From positions 1-40,216 of the forward strand of contig CANGGG010000024.1 in the NCBI GenBank assembly GCA_947453415.1: a DNA stretch of 40,216 nt, in the 5' to 3' direction. The notes under the pieces were generated by a model, which did not search any database, was not told the DNA's origin, and saw only the letters and a program-made list of their open reading frames with translations. Positions within the stretch are counted from its first letter, which is position 1. Each line of letters starts with the position of its first letter. Shown here in pieces: positions 1 through 8,139 of this stretch. The position numbers were made by a program, and so were the translations under genes. Source of the stretch: Bacteroidota bacterium. GTDB taxonomy: Bacteria; Bacteroidota; Bacteroidia; UKL13-3.

Positions 1-375
1 CTTTTTAAATACTTTTATATAATCGTCTAAAAAGCCTACTAAACCTAACCAAATGGTGGTTATTACAGCCAAAATAATATATACATTATTGATTCGAGCA
101 AATAATAAGGTAGGTAATAAAATAGCAGCCAAAATAATTAAGCCGCCCATGGTAGGTGTACCAACTTTTGCTTTTTCACCTGCTAATCCTAAATCACGAA
201 TTTCATCAGCTACTTGTAAACTACGTAATTTGGCAATTAAAGTTTTACCATAAACCATAGAAATAGTTAACGATAAAATAATAGCAATAGCCGCTCTGAA
301 TGAAATGTATTGAAACATTCCCGCTCCAGGGAAATTAAAGGTTTTGTCTAAGTAATCAAATAAGTAATACAGCAT
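1..375 (-). CDS. mraY: MraY, phospho-N-acetylmuramoyl-pentapeptide transferase (N-terminal part)
   Basis: Transfers phospho-MurNAc-pentapeptide from UDP to undecaprenyl phosphate at the inner face of the cytoplasmic membrane, making lipid I. Only the first 125 codons are in the window; the gene runs off the left edge. The start ATG (373-375) gives MLYYLFDYLDK. Diagnostic family motifs are visible: the GTPTMGG loop near residue 75 and the Mg-binding LDDYIK near residue 116. Hydrophobic segments lie around residues 22-40 and 78-112. It follows murE after about 46 bp on the same strand, as usual in this cluster. The identification is firm; the C-terminal two thirds cannot be checked. Confidence 0.95.
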   Translation of the reverse strand, partial: MLYYLFDYLDKTFNFPGAGMFQYISFRAAIAIILSLTISMVYGKTLIAKLRSLQVADEIRDLGLAGEKAKVGTPTMGGLIILAAILLPTLLFARINNVYIILAVITTIWLGLVGFLDDYIKVFKK

Positions 376-421
376 AATCTTGTTGTTTATTTATGTTTAT
401 TTTTTAGTTTTAAAATTCTAT

Positions 422-1885
422 TTATTGCATTAATTCAAACATTTCTTTCAATATTTCTTTATCATCAAAATGATGTTTTACGCCATTTATTTCTTGATAT
501 GTTTCGTGGCCTTTTCCAGCTACCAAAATAATATCGCCTTTATTGGCCATGCCAACAGCTGCTTTTATAGCTTCTTTTCTGTTGGTGATTCTCAATGTTT
601 TTTTATAATGAACTGGATCAACACCTTTTTGCATTTCGTCTAAAATAATTTCAGGATCTTCATTTCTAGGGTTGTCAGAAGTGAAAATTACTTTGTTACT
701 ATACTTAGTGGCAACATCTGCCATTACTGGTCTTTTGGCAGCATCTCTATTGCCACCGCAACCAACTACAGTTATTAATTGTTCATTATTTGTTCTAACG
801 CCATTAATGGTGGCAAGTACATTTTTTAACGCATCAGGTGTGTGCGCATAATCAACAATTGCAACAATTCCATTGGCAGATTTTATTAAATCAAAACGAC
901 CATTTACCGAACTTAAACTTGATAAAAGTGTAATGATTTCATGTTTATCTTTTCCTAATAAAAATGCTGCACCATAAACTGCTAATAAATTATAAGCATT
1001 AAACTCACCTACTAATCTAAACCAAGCCTCATCACCGTTCATGTTTAAAAGCATTCCATCAAAATCGGCTTCCATGATTTTCACTTTAAAATCGGCCATT
1101 GATTTCAATGAATAGGTGTATCGAGTAGCTTTTGTATTTTGAAGCATGACCATGCCATTTTTATCGTCTTTATTGGTCAATGCAAATGCATCATCATTTA
1201 CATCGTCAAATAATTTTTTCTTAGCTTTTATGTAATTATCAAATGTTACATGATAATCCAAATGGTCGTGGGTAATATTGGTAAATAATACACCCGCAAA
1301 ATGCAATCCTTTTATTCTGTTTTGATCAATGGCATGTGAGCTAGCTTCCATAAAACAATACTCACAACCGGCTTCCAACATTTGTTGTAAAAGTTCATTT
1401 ATTCTAATAGCATCAGGTGTGGTGTGCGTACTTGGAATGACTGTTTCATTTATTTGATTTTGAACAGTAGAAAGTAAACCAACATGATGTCCAAACTTGC
1501 GAAACAAACTAAATAATAAACTTGCAACAGTGGTTTTTCCATTGGTTCCTGTTACCGCTACTAATATTAATTTTTTAGAAGGATGATTATAAAATTCAGC
1601 AGCCATCAAAGCCATTGCTTCACTGGTATTTGAAACTTGAATAAATGCAATTCCAATATTTAACTCAGCTGGCAAAACCTCACAAACAATGGCTTTACAG
1701 CCTTTTTCAATTACATTAGCAATATAATTATGTCCGTCAGCTTGCGTTCCTTTTATAGCAAAAAATACAGCATCAGCAGTTACATTTCTAGAATCATAAG
1801 TAAGCAAAGAAATTTCATTCTCCATGTTTCCATGAACTGAAATTGTTTGAACTGATTGAATAAGATGTGCTAATTTTTTTGCCAT
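422..1885 (-). CDS. murE: MurE, UDP-MurNAc-tripeptide synthetase
   Basis: Cytoplasmic ATP-dependent ligase that adds the third residue of the peptidoglycan stem peptide to UDP-MurNAc-L-Ala-D-Glu. The 487-residue length is normal. The three Mur-ligase domains can be followed: an N-terminal uridine-binding domain (to about 105), a central ATPase domain with the P-loop TGTNGKTT at 112-119 and the AKKKLF segment around 222 that holds the carbamylated lysine in the family, and a C-terminal domain. The motif DNPRNEDP at 404-411 is the one that selects meso-diaminopimelate, so the substrate is very probably DAP rather than lysine. Start MAKKLAH sits 4 bp after the end of the upstream PBP gene, so the two are almost certainly co-transcribed. 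Confidence 0.96.
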   Translation of the reverse strand: MAKKLAHLIQSVQTISVHGNMENEISLLTYDSRNVTADAVFFAIKGTQADGHNYIANVIEKGCKAIVCEVLPAELNIGIAFIQVSNTSEAMALMAAEFYNHPSKKLILVAVTGTNGKTTVASLLFSLFRKFGHHVGLLSTVQNQINETVIPSTHTTPDAIRINELLQQMLEAGCEYCFMEASSHAIDQNRIKGLHFAGVLFTNITHDHLDYHVTFDNYIKAKKKLFDDVNDDAFALTNKDDKNGMVMLQNTKATRYTYSLKSMADFKVKIMEADFDGMLLNMNGDEAWFRLVGEFNAYNLLAVYGAAFLLGKDKHEIITLLSSLSSVNGRFDLIKSANGIVAIVDYAHTPDALKNVLATINGVRTNNEQLITVVGCGGNRDAAKRPVMADVATKYSNKVIFTSDNPRNEDPEIILDEMQKGVDPVHYKKTLRITNRKEAIKAAVGMANKGDIILVAGKGHETYQEINGVKHHFDDKEILKEMFELMQ

Positions 1886-1889
1886 AAAA

Positions 1890-4025
1890 CTATCCTAAAA
1901 TTAAATTTACTTTTGAACCTTTATTTAAAATTGAACCTGCTTTTAGAGACTGTTGTTTTACTCTTCCAAATCCATTGATACTTACTTTTAAACCTTTACT
2001 TTCTAGTAAATAAGTAGCATCTTTTGCCGACATTCCTTTAACGTCAGGCATTTGCTTAGCAACATTTATTACAGGAAATAATGATAAAGCATTGTCTTTT
2101 TGTTGAATTTTCAACCAATTTGTTTCCATGTCGTTGATGGAATCATTTTCTAAATGCGATGAAATTCCTATATCATCTAAAATAATTTTTACGTTTTCTT
2201 TATACGCTTTGCTTACTTGTGGCAAATCGTTAGAAAAGGAAGTGTAAGTTTCTCTTACATCTTTATGAATATTGGTAGTGGTTGCATATATTTTATTGGC
2301 CAAATCTTTAAAAACCGGCAATGCCAATTGTGCGCCATAAATCATGCTTCCTTGCGGACGAATAACTACTACATAACAACTGTATTTTGGTTTTTCGGCA
2401 GGAAAATAACCACACCAAGAAGCCCTATAAACCTTGGCTCCACCTTGGTAATAATCTTCGCCTTTTTGAATAATTGCAGTTCCTGTTTTACCTGCAAATG
2501 TGTATGGTAAATTAGCATTTTCTTTATTATATGCAGTGCCATTTTTTACTACACCTTCCATCATATTTTTTAATTGAGAAACGGTACTTTGTTTACAAAT
2601 TTGAGTATTCAAAACTTGCGTTTTAAATTCCTTTTCAACCTTTCCCGCTTTCATGATTGTTTTAACAAAATATGGATTTACCATGACTCCATTATTTGCA
2701 ATGGCATTATAAACAGTAAGTATTTGTAAAGGGGTTACCGAAATTCCATAACCTCTACTAATAGCCGACAAATCGCTTTTACTCCATTTATTACTTTTTG
2801 GTTTTAAAAATATTGGAGCTTGAGCACCTAACATTTGTAAATTCAAATTTTTGTTCAAACCAATTTTATCTAAAAATTCATAATGCATGCTTGGGTTTCT
2901 ATCGTAGTATTTTGCTATTTGCTTTGCAAAAGCCACATTCGATGACATTTCAAAAGCTTGTTGCATGTTTAATTCTAGGTAACTGTGAGAGTCCTCCACC
3001 AATCTACCATATACCATTGCTTTGCCTCCTTCTACATTTACTTTGCTTGTGGGAGTTACAAAACCATTGTCTAACAAACTCATCATGGTTACTAATTTAA
3101 AAGTAGAACCAGGTTGCATTCTGGTTCTTATGGCATCGTTTAAACTTTCCTCATAAGTACCATCAGTTTTTCTGGTAAGGTTAGCAATGGCTTTAATTTC
3201 GCCCGTTTCTACTTCCATTAAAATGGCAGTTCCACGCATTGCCATGTTATTTTGTAATACTTTTAAAAGCGATTGTTGCGCCACATCTTGTAAGTTGATG
3301 TCAATGGTTGAAATAATATCGCAACCATTTTCAGCTTCTTCTTTTTCTTCATTATTGATTGGAACGTATACGCCACCCGAAACTCTTTGGGTTAATTGAA
3401 CTCCATTTTTTCCGGATAAATAATCATTGAAAAACCCTTCTAATCCTACAAACTTTTTGGCCTCTTCATTTACAAAACCAATGGTTCTAAATGCCAATGA
3501 TTGAAAGGGTTTTACTCTTGTTGATCTATCTTTTATAATTAAACCGCCAGTAATTTTTCCTATTCTAAATAATGGAAATTTTTTTACGCGTAAAATTTGT
3601 TGGTGACTTACTCGTTTCTTTAAAAAATAATATCCATTTCTATTGCTTCTTAAACTTTTAAAAATGGTTTTATATTCACCTGCTGATTTATCATTAAACT
3701 CATTGCTAAAGCAATACGACAACGAATCAATGTATTTATCAAAAGTATCTTTTACCGCAAATGATGGCGCGGTGGCGTCTATAATAATATCGTAAATAGG
3801 TAATGAAGTAGAAAGTAATGAACCGTTACAATCAAAAATATTTCCTCTAATGGCTTCTATTTTTTGTTTTTTAATTGAATATTCTGTTGCTTCTTTTTTC
3901 CATTTTTCAGCTTCATTGAACTGAATATTATAAACATAATAAATAATTGCGCAAGCAAACACAAGCATTGAACCAAATATGGTTAATGTGCGAAATAGTA
4001 TTGTTTTGCGTGCGTTAATTGCCAT
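1890..4025 (-). CDS. ftsI: Class B penicillin-binding protein with PASTA domain (FtsI/PBP3-type)
   Basis: Transpeptidase that crosslinks septal peptidoglycan; anchored in the inner membrane and acting in the periplasm. The 711 residues show a short cytoplasmic tail, one membrane anchor (about 10-32), a dimerisation domain, and a transpeptidase domain with all three catalytic motifs: STFK at 307-310 (nucleophile Ser307), SSN at 361-363 and KTGTA at 513-517. A single PASTA domain (about 658-711) ends the protein, which is common for Bacteroidota FtsI-like PBPs. Placement between the ftsL-like gene (3-bp gap) and murE supports the division-specific role rather than the elongation PBP2. Gene symbol is by synteny. 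Confidence 0.93.
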   Translation of the reverse strand: MAINARKTILFRTLTIFGSMLVFACAIIYYVYNIQFNEAEKWKKEATEYSIKKQKIEAIRGNIFDCNGSLLSTSLPIYDIIIDATAPSFAVKDTFDKYIDSLSYCFSNEFNDKSAGEYKTIFKSLRSNRNGYYFLKKRVSHQQILRVKKFPLFRIGKITGGLIIKDRSTRVKPFQSLAFRTIGFVNEEAKKFVGLEGFFNDYLSGKNGVQLTQRVSGGVYVPINNEEKEEAENGCDIISTIDINLQDVAQQSLLKVLQNNMAMRGTAILMEVETGEIKAIANLTRKTDGTYEESLNDAIRTRMQPGSTFKLVTMMSLLDNGFVTPTSKVNVEGGKAMVYGRLVEDSHSYLELNMQQAFEMSSNVAFAKQIAKYYDRNPSMHYEFLDKIGLNKNLNLQMLGAQAPIFLKPKSNKWSKSDLSAISRGYGISVTPLQILTVYNAIANNGVMVNPYFVKTIMKAGKVEKEFKTQVLNTQICKQSTVSQLKNMMEGVVKNGTAYNKENANLPYTFAGKTGTAIIQKGEDYYQGGAKVYRASWCGYFPAEKPKYSCYVVVIRPQGSMIYGAQLALPVFKDLANKIYATTTNIHKDVRETYTSFSNDLPQVSKAYKENVKIILDDIGISSHLENDSINDMETNWLKIQQKDNALSLFPVINVAKQMPDVKGMSAKDATYLLESKGLKVSINGFGRVKQQSLKAGSILNKGSKVNLILG

Positions 4026-4028
4026 TTA

Positions 4029-4442
4029 TTATTCAATTGTAATTTTTGTTGGAGGAACAACTGCTTCCTTCACATAATTTGTATCTTTTCCTATTCTGTT
4101 TTGAATACTATATTCTTTTAATTTTTCAGCAATATTTGATTGCCTGCTGGCATTCATTATTTCACTTAAAATAATGATGTACTCATTCCTTAATTCTTTA
4201 TTTTCTTTTGATAGTTTATCAATTTTTTTATTCAATATATCATTGTTATGACTACTAAAAATAAGTACTGCTATTAAACCAAAACAAAATAGTATAAATG
4301 GCAATTGATTGTAAAACATGTTTACATTCAGCTTGAAATCAATTTCCGACAAGCGCTTTACGGCACCTTCAATTTGGGAAGTGTCGGGCTTTTTCTCTTC
4401 TTTAATTTCAGGCTCATCGCCAGTTATTATTTTATTGCTCAC
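4029..4442 (-). CDS. FtsL-like division protein
   Basis: Small bitopic membrane protein of 137 residues: a charged cytoplasmic N-terminus (about 1-44), one hydrophobic segment (about 46-64), then a heptad-like, charged periplasmic coiled coil (about 68-115). This is the topology of FtsL, which joins FtsB/FtsQ and recruits the septal synthase. Sequence similarity between FtsL proteins is low, so the call rests on topology and on position exactly between rsmH and the PBP gene, where Bacteroidota carry their FtsL equivalent. Gap to rsmH is 16 bp and to the PBP 3 bp, consistent with one transcript. Moderately sure of role; sure that it is a real gene. Confidence 0.82.
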   Translation of the reverse strand: MSNKIITGDEPEIKEEKKPDTSQIEGAVKRLSEIDFKLNVNMFYNQLPFILFCFGLIAVLIFSSHNNDILNKKIDKLSKENKELRNEYIIILSEIMNASRQSNIAEKLKEYSIQNRIGKDTNYVKEAVVPPTKITIE

Positions 4443-4458
4443 TTATCGTTTAGCTTTA

Positions 4459-5358
4459 TTATAATCGTTCGGCTACTCTTAATTTTGCGCTTCGCGATCT
4501 GTTATTCTCTTCTTGTTCTTTGTCGGTGGCCACTGCTGCTTTTTTGTTCAATGGATTAAATGGACGATTAATATTTCCAAAGAAATCTTTCTCTAATTCA
4601 CCCATTAAATTACCACTGTTCATGTAGTTTTTTACCAATCTATCTTCTAACGAATGGTAACTCATGAACACCAATCGTCCTTTTGGTTTTAGTAAGCTGC
4701 CACATTGCAAAAGCATTTTTTCCAACACATCTAACTCTTGGTTCACTTCTATTCTGATAGCTTGAAAAACTTGCGCATAAAACTTAAAGTCTTTAAACTT
4801 TGGCGCTGAACTTTTCAGTGCTTCTTTTAATTCACCTACAGTTTCAATATCTTTTCCGGTGCGTGCCGCAATAATTTCGGCTGCTAGTTTGCGCGATTGG
4901 TGCAACTCGCCATACTTATAAAATACATTTGCCAAAGCATCTGCCTTATATTCATTAATTACTTTATGTGCACTTAATCGCTGACTTTGGCTCATGCGCA
5001 TGTCTAATACTGCATCATCAAAACGAATAGAAAAACCGCGTTCACCTATATCAAATTGATGAGACGAAACACCTAAATCGGCCAATAAACCATCAACTTT
5101 ATCAAAGCCTTGGTATTGTACATGATTTTTTAAAAACTCAAAATTTTGATCTATAAAAATCAAACGTTCATCGTTTATCAAATTACGTTTTGCATCTTCA
5201 TCTTGATCAAAAGCAATCAACCTTCCTTTTTTACTTAACCTATCTAAAATAGCTTTACTATGTCCACCTCCACCATAGGTAACATCCACATAAACTCCAT
5301 CAGGATTAATGTTTAATCCCTCAAGGCATTCGTTTAACATGACTGGGTTGTGGTACAT
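4459..5358 (-). CDS. rsmH: RsmH, 16S rRNA (cytosine-1402-N4)-methyltransferase
   Basis: SAM-dependent methyltransferase that modifies N4 of C1402 in the 16S rRNA P site. The 299-residue length is typical. The SAM-binding motif TYGGGGHSKAIL is at residues 28-39 and the acidic DQDEDA follows in the next strand; LLADLGVSSHQ and the C-terminal YHSLEDRLVK are further family signatures. It is the second gene of the mraZ cluster, 84 bp downstream of mraZ. That spacer contains low-complexity repeats reported separately. The start MYHNPVML is the standard family N-terminus. Confidence 0.96.
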   Translation of the reverse strand: MYHNPVMLNECLEGLNINPDGVYVDVTYGGGGHSKAILDRLSKKGRLIAFDQDEDAKRNLINDERLIFIDQNFEFLKNHVQYQGFDKVDGLLADLGVSSHQFDIGERGFSIRFDDAVLDMRMSQSQRLSAHKVINEYKADALANVFYKYGELHQSRKLAAEIIAARTGKDIETVGELKEALKSSAPKFKDFKFYAQVFQAIRIEVNQELDVLEKMLLQCGSLLKPKGRLVFMSYHSLEDRLVKNYMNSGNLMGELEKDFFGNINRPFNPLNKKAAVATDKEQEENNRSRSAKLRVAERL

Positions 5359-5442
5359 TTTTAGTTGATAGTTGTTAGTTTCTTAGTTTTTAGTACTTAG
5401 TTGCATTTAATTCAAAATTCAACATTTAAAATTCAACATTTT

Positions 5443-5898
5443 TTACTCATTGTTTCTTTTGCTCATTACTTCTTCGGCTAAAGCACTAAAGTCTTCTGGT
5501 TCGGCATTCAGCATGGTATCGTACTCTGCTTTACTCCAAATTTCTACTTTATTGCCGTAGGCTAACAAAACAATTTCGCCTTTTAGGTTTGCATACTCTT
5601 GTAATGGTTTTGGTAATAAAACACGACTTGCAGTATCCATGTCTAATTTACTTGCTCCACGTAAAAAGTAGCGTTTAAATTCTCTTTCCTTTTTTATGTA
5701 ATCACTTAGTTTATTTATTTCTCCGGCTATGTTATCCCATTCGTTAGCGGGATACATGACACAGCATTTTTCAAAACCACGATTGATAAAAAAAGAATCC
5801 TTAGCCTCCACAGGAAGTTGCTTTTTCAATGCTGCAGGAATTATCAACCTGCCTTTAGCATCTATTTTACATTCATATTCTCCGTGTAGGTTTATCAT
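5443..5898 (-). CDS. mraZ: MraZ, transcriptional regulator of the division cluster
   Basis: DNA-binding protein with two SpoVT-AbrB-like repeats that forms ring-shaped oligomers and represses its own cluster in studied bacteria. The 151 residues show the two DxxxR signatures: DAKGR at about 13-17 followed by LIIPAALKK, and DTASR at about 88-92 followed by VLLPKPL. It is the first gene of the cluster. Three AAAGTGGA-type repeats at exact 10-bp spacing lie 38-67 bp upstream of its ATG, which fits autoregulation. A-rich sequence precedes the ATG with no Shine-Dalgarno, as is normal in this phylum. Confidence 0.95.
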   Translation of the reverse strand: MINLHGEYECKIDAKGRLIIPAALKKQLPVEAKDSFFINRGFEKCCVMYPANEWDNIAGEINKLSDYIKKEREFKRYFLRGASKLDMDTASRVLLPKPLQEYANLKGEIVLLAYGNKVEIWSKAEYDTMLNAEPEDFSALAEEVMSKRNNE

Positions 5899-5935
5899 TT
5901 TTTTTTCTTACAACGCTGTAAAAATAAAACAAAAA

Positions 5936-5965
5936 TCCACTTTTCTCCACTTTCCTCCACTTTTG
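5936..5965 (-). promoter_or_regulatory. Probable MraZ operator: three 10-bp direct repeats
   Basis: Read on the minus strand, the units are CAAAAGTGGA, GGAAAGTGGA and GAAAAGTGGA, end to end with 10-bp period, so each AAAGTGGA faces the same side of the helix. MraZ in other bacteria binds directly repeated short GTG/TGGG-type boxes at about 10-bp spacing upstream of its own gene. Sequence and position match that pattern; binding itself is inferred. Confidence 0.8.
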
Positions 5966-6291
5966 TGCATAAATGAGCTTTTTTTATATTCACATTTTGC
6001 TTAAAAGAAATTAACAATGTCGCAGTTACCTAAGGCGCAAACCGTGAATAACCCATTTTGTAAAGTTTTCAACAAAAACCACTTTAAAATCTTGATATTG
6101 GAAATAAACCTTGTTTTTGGAATTTAAAAATGAATCATAGCGCTAAAAATACAAGTTAAAAAACAGTGTTTTTAAGGAATAAATTTTTGTACTTTTTTGT
6201 AAATAATTGGAAAGGTTTTTCGAAAAAAAGTTCTAGAAAAAAAGCTAACAATAAGACCAGATAGTTTTAAAAAAATGTCAGGTCTTGTTGC

Positions 6292-6325
6292 AAAAAAGTA
6301 TCTTATAAACATAAGAGACTTTTTT
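6292..6325 (+). terminator. Terminator-like hairpin upstream of gldA, with no gene in front
   Basis: Arms 6292-6306 and 6311-6325 pair over 15 bp with one mismatch around an AAAC loop; the right arm ends in a run of six T. The A and T tails make it usable in either direction. No plus-strand gene ends upstream, because mraZ is transcribed away from it. It could insulate the gldA promoter, end a small RNA, or be part of a leader. Confidence 0.5.
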
Positions 6326-6326
6326 G

Positions 6327-6359
6327 TTGTAAATGAAACCAACCTTTTTCTTACTTTCG
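6327..6359 (+). promoter_or_regulatory. Candidate gldA promoter
   Basis: TACTTTCG at 6352-6359 matches the Bacteroidota -7 box TAnnTTTG with one mismatch; TTG at 6327-6329 is 22 bp upstream. It would place the transcript start about 16 nt before the gldA ATG. The match is imperfect, so this is tentative. Confidence 0.35.
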
Positions 6360-6381
6360 CTGTCCTTTGTAAAACAAAAGC

Positions 6382-7281
6382 ATGACGATTAAAGTAACTA
6401 ATTTATCAAAAATATATGGCAGCCAAAAAGCGCTCGACAGCATTAGTTTTGAAGCGCATAAAGGCGAAATACTGGGATTTTTAGGACCAAATGGTGCGGG
6501 AAAATCTACTACCATGAAAATTCTAACGGGCTATATTCCTGCCACTAGCGGACAAGCTTTTATCAATGGAATTGAAATTAACGAAAACAGCATAGCCATT
6601 AGAAAAGAAGTAGGATATTTACCAGAATTAAATCCGCTTTACACCGACATGTATGTGAAAGAGTTTTTGCTTTTTATAGCCAATAGTTATGGAATAACCG
6701 AAGGTGCCAACCAAGCTGCTGAAGAAATGATTTCCAAAACAGGTTTGAGTTTGGAACGCAAAAAGAAAATTAGTCAGTTAAGCAAAGGTTACAAACAACG
6801 TGTTGGTTTAGCTGCTGCCATGATTCACAACCCAAGTGTATTGATTTTAGATGAGCCAACCAGTGGTTTAGATCCAAATCAAGTAAGTGAAATAAGAAAT
6901 TTAATTAAGGAAATTGGCAAAAATAAAACAGTGATACTTTCGAGCCATATTATGCAAGAAGTAGAGGCCATGTGTGATCGAGTAATTATTATCAATCGTG
7001 GTAAAATAGTGGCTGATGACAAAATTGAAAAACTGCAACAATCGTTTAGCAAAGAATATTTGATTTCGGTTCAATTTAAAAATAGTCCAACCATTGAAAG
7101 CATCAAAGCCATAGATAAAAGCATAAAAGTGTTACCCACAAAAGAAGGATTTACCATTACTGCCAAAGAAGATATTAGAGAAAACATTGCTCAAAAAGCA
7201 GCTGAAAACAATTGGTTAATACTAAGTATGAATTTGGAAGAAAGCTCATTAGAACAAGTGTTTCAGAGTTTAACGAAATAA
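6382..7281 (+). CDS. gldA: GldA, ABC transporter ATP-binding protein
   Basis: Nucleotide-binding subunit of the GldA-GldF-GldG ABC exporter, first linked to gliding motility in Flavobacterium but also present in non-gliders. The 299 residues contain Walker A GPNGAGKST (35-43), the signature LSKGYKQ (133-139), Walker B with D-loop LILDEPTSGLD (154-164) and the H-loop histidine in SSHIMQE. The C-terminal ~80 residues are the accessory domain usual for GldA and other ABC-2-type ATPases. It heads a plus-strand group with gldF 96 bp downstream. The transported substrate is unknown. Confidence 0.93.
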   Translation: MTIKVTNLSKIYGSQKALDSISFEAHKGEILGFLGPNGAGKSTTMKILTGYIPATSGQAFINGIEINENSIAIRKEVGYLPELNPLYTDMYVKEFLLFIANSYGITEGANQAAEEMISKTGLSLERKKKISQLSKGYKQRVGLAAAMIHNPSVLILDEPTSGLDPNQVSEIRNLIKEIGKNKTVILSSHIMQEVEAMCDRVIIINRGKIVADDKIEKLQQSFSKEYLISVQFKNSPTIESIKAIDKSIKVLPTKEGFTITAKEDIRENIAQKAAENNWLILSMNLEESSLEQVFQSLTK

Positions 7282-7295
7282 GCAATGGGCAATGG

Positions 7296-7316
7296 GCTTC
7301 CGATGCATCGGGAGGC
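7296..7316. repeat. Palindromic element in the gldA-gldF spacer
   Basis: Perfect 12-bp palindrome CCGATGCATCGG (7300-7311) with partly complementary flanks extending to 7296-7316. It is GC-rich against a very AT-rich background and is preceded by a short duplication (gcaatgggc / aatgggc, 7282-7297). It resembles short dispersed palindromes common in Bacteroidota intergenic DNA. Confidence 0.6.
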
Positions 7317-7377
7317 AAAAATAATAAAATATAACTTTCAACTAAGTACTTAAAACTAGGTACTAAAAACTAAAAAA

Positions 7378-8106
7378 ATGATATCAATACTTCAAAAAGA
7401 AATACGCAGTTTCCTGAGCTCATTGATTGCTTACGTAGTAATCATTGTGTTTTTAATAGCTACAGGATTATTCATGTGGGTACTACCCGATAACAATGTT
7501 TTCGATATGGCTTATGCCAATTTAGATACTTTATTTACACTCGCTCCTTGGTTGTTTTTATTCCTAATTTCAGCCATTACCATGCGCACATTTAGCGAAG
7601 AGAAAAAGAACGGAACCATTGAAATATTAACCACCAAACCCATTAGCGATTTAAAAATAATTTTAGCAAAATATTTTGCAGGAGTGGTGTTGGTATTGTT
7701 TGCTTTGATACCAAGTTTGATTTACTTTTATACTGTTTACCAATTAGGTGCACCCACAGGAAACATGGACGTGGGCGCTACTTGGGGTTCTTATATTGGA
7801 TTGTTCTTTTTGGCAAGTTGCTTTGTTAGCATTGGATTATTTTCATCGGTTATTACCGACAATCAAATTGTATCATTTATTGTCAGTATGATTTTATGCT
7901 ACTTGTTTTACAATTTATTTGAACTCATTGCCGACTTTAAATTATTTGGTGCGTGGGATAGTTTAGTTGCAGGATTGGGAATCAATGCGCATTACCAAAG
8001 CATCAGCAGAGGCGTTATTGATAGCCGCGATATTCTATATTTTATCAGTTTTATTGTGGTATTTATTTATGCTACAAAAACTGTTTTTAGCTCACGTAAA
8101 TTTTAA
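7378..8106 (+). CDS. gldF: GldF, ABC-2 type permease
   Basis: Membrane subunit paired with GldA. The 242-residue protein has about six hydrophobic segments, starting near 14-34 and 56-68 and ending near 220-236. The MRTFSEEKKNGTIEILTTKPIS stretch (residues about 68-89) is a typical ABC-2 coupling region that contacts the ATPase. It lies directly between gldA and gldG, the expected order. The spacer before the ATG contains a low-complexity repeat shared with the rsmH leader. Confidence 0.92.
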   Translation: MISILQKEIRSFLSSLIAYVVIIVFLIATGLFMWVLPDNNVFDMAYANLDTLFTLAPWLFLFLISAITMRTFSEEKKNGTIEILTTKPISDLKIILAKYFAGVVLVLFALIPSLIYFYTVYQLGAPTGNMDVGATWGSYIGLFFLASCFVSIGLFSSVITDNQIVSFIVSMILCYLFYNLFELIADFKLFGAWDSLVAGLGINAHYQSISRGVIDSRDILYFISFIVVFIYATKTVFSSRKF

Positions 8107-8139
8107 TTATACATTTCCTTTTTTCAACCATATATATAT

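Larger units (their letters stand above)
5899..6381. other. Divergent 483-bp intergenic region between mraZ and gldA
   Basis: No coding ORF is convincing here. Besides the MraZ boxes, it holds a small inverted repeat TTACA-N4-TGTAA (5908-5921) in the mraZ leader, an imperfect inverted repeat CAATAAGACC / GGTCTTGTTG (6249-6258 and 6281-6290), and a terminator-like hairpin at 6292-6325. The rest is AT-rich with A/T runs and no further structure that I can name. Confidence 0.6.

Noticed and set aside
53-253. 66-codon plus-strand ORF
   Set aside because: It is antisense to mraY, whose frame carries the family motifs.
5899-6004. 91-codon plus-strand ORF crossing the mraZ start
   Set aside because: Covers the MraZ boxes and antisense mraZ; no coding character.
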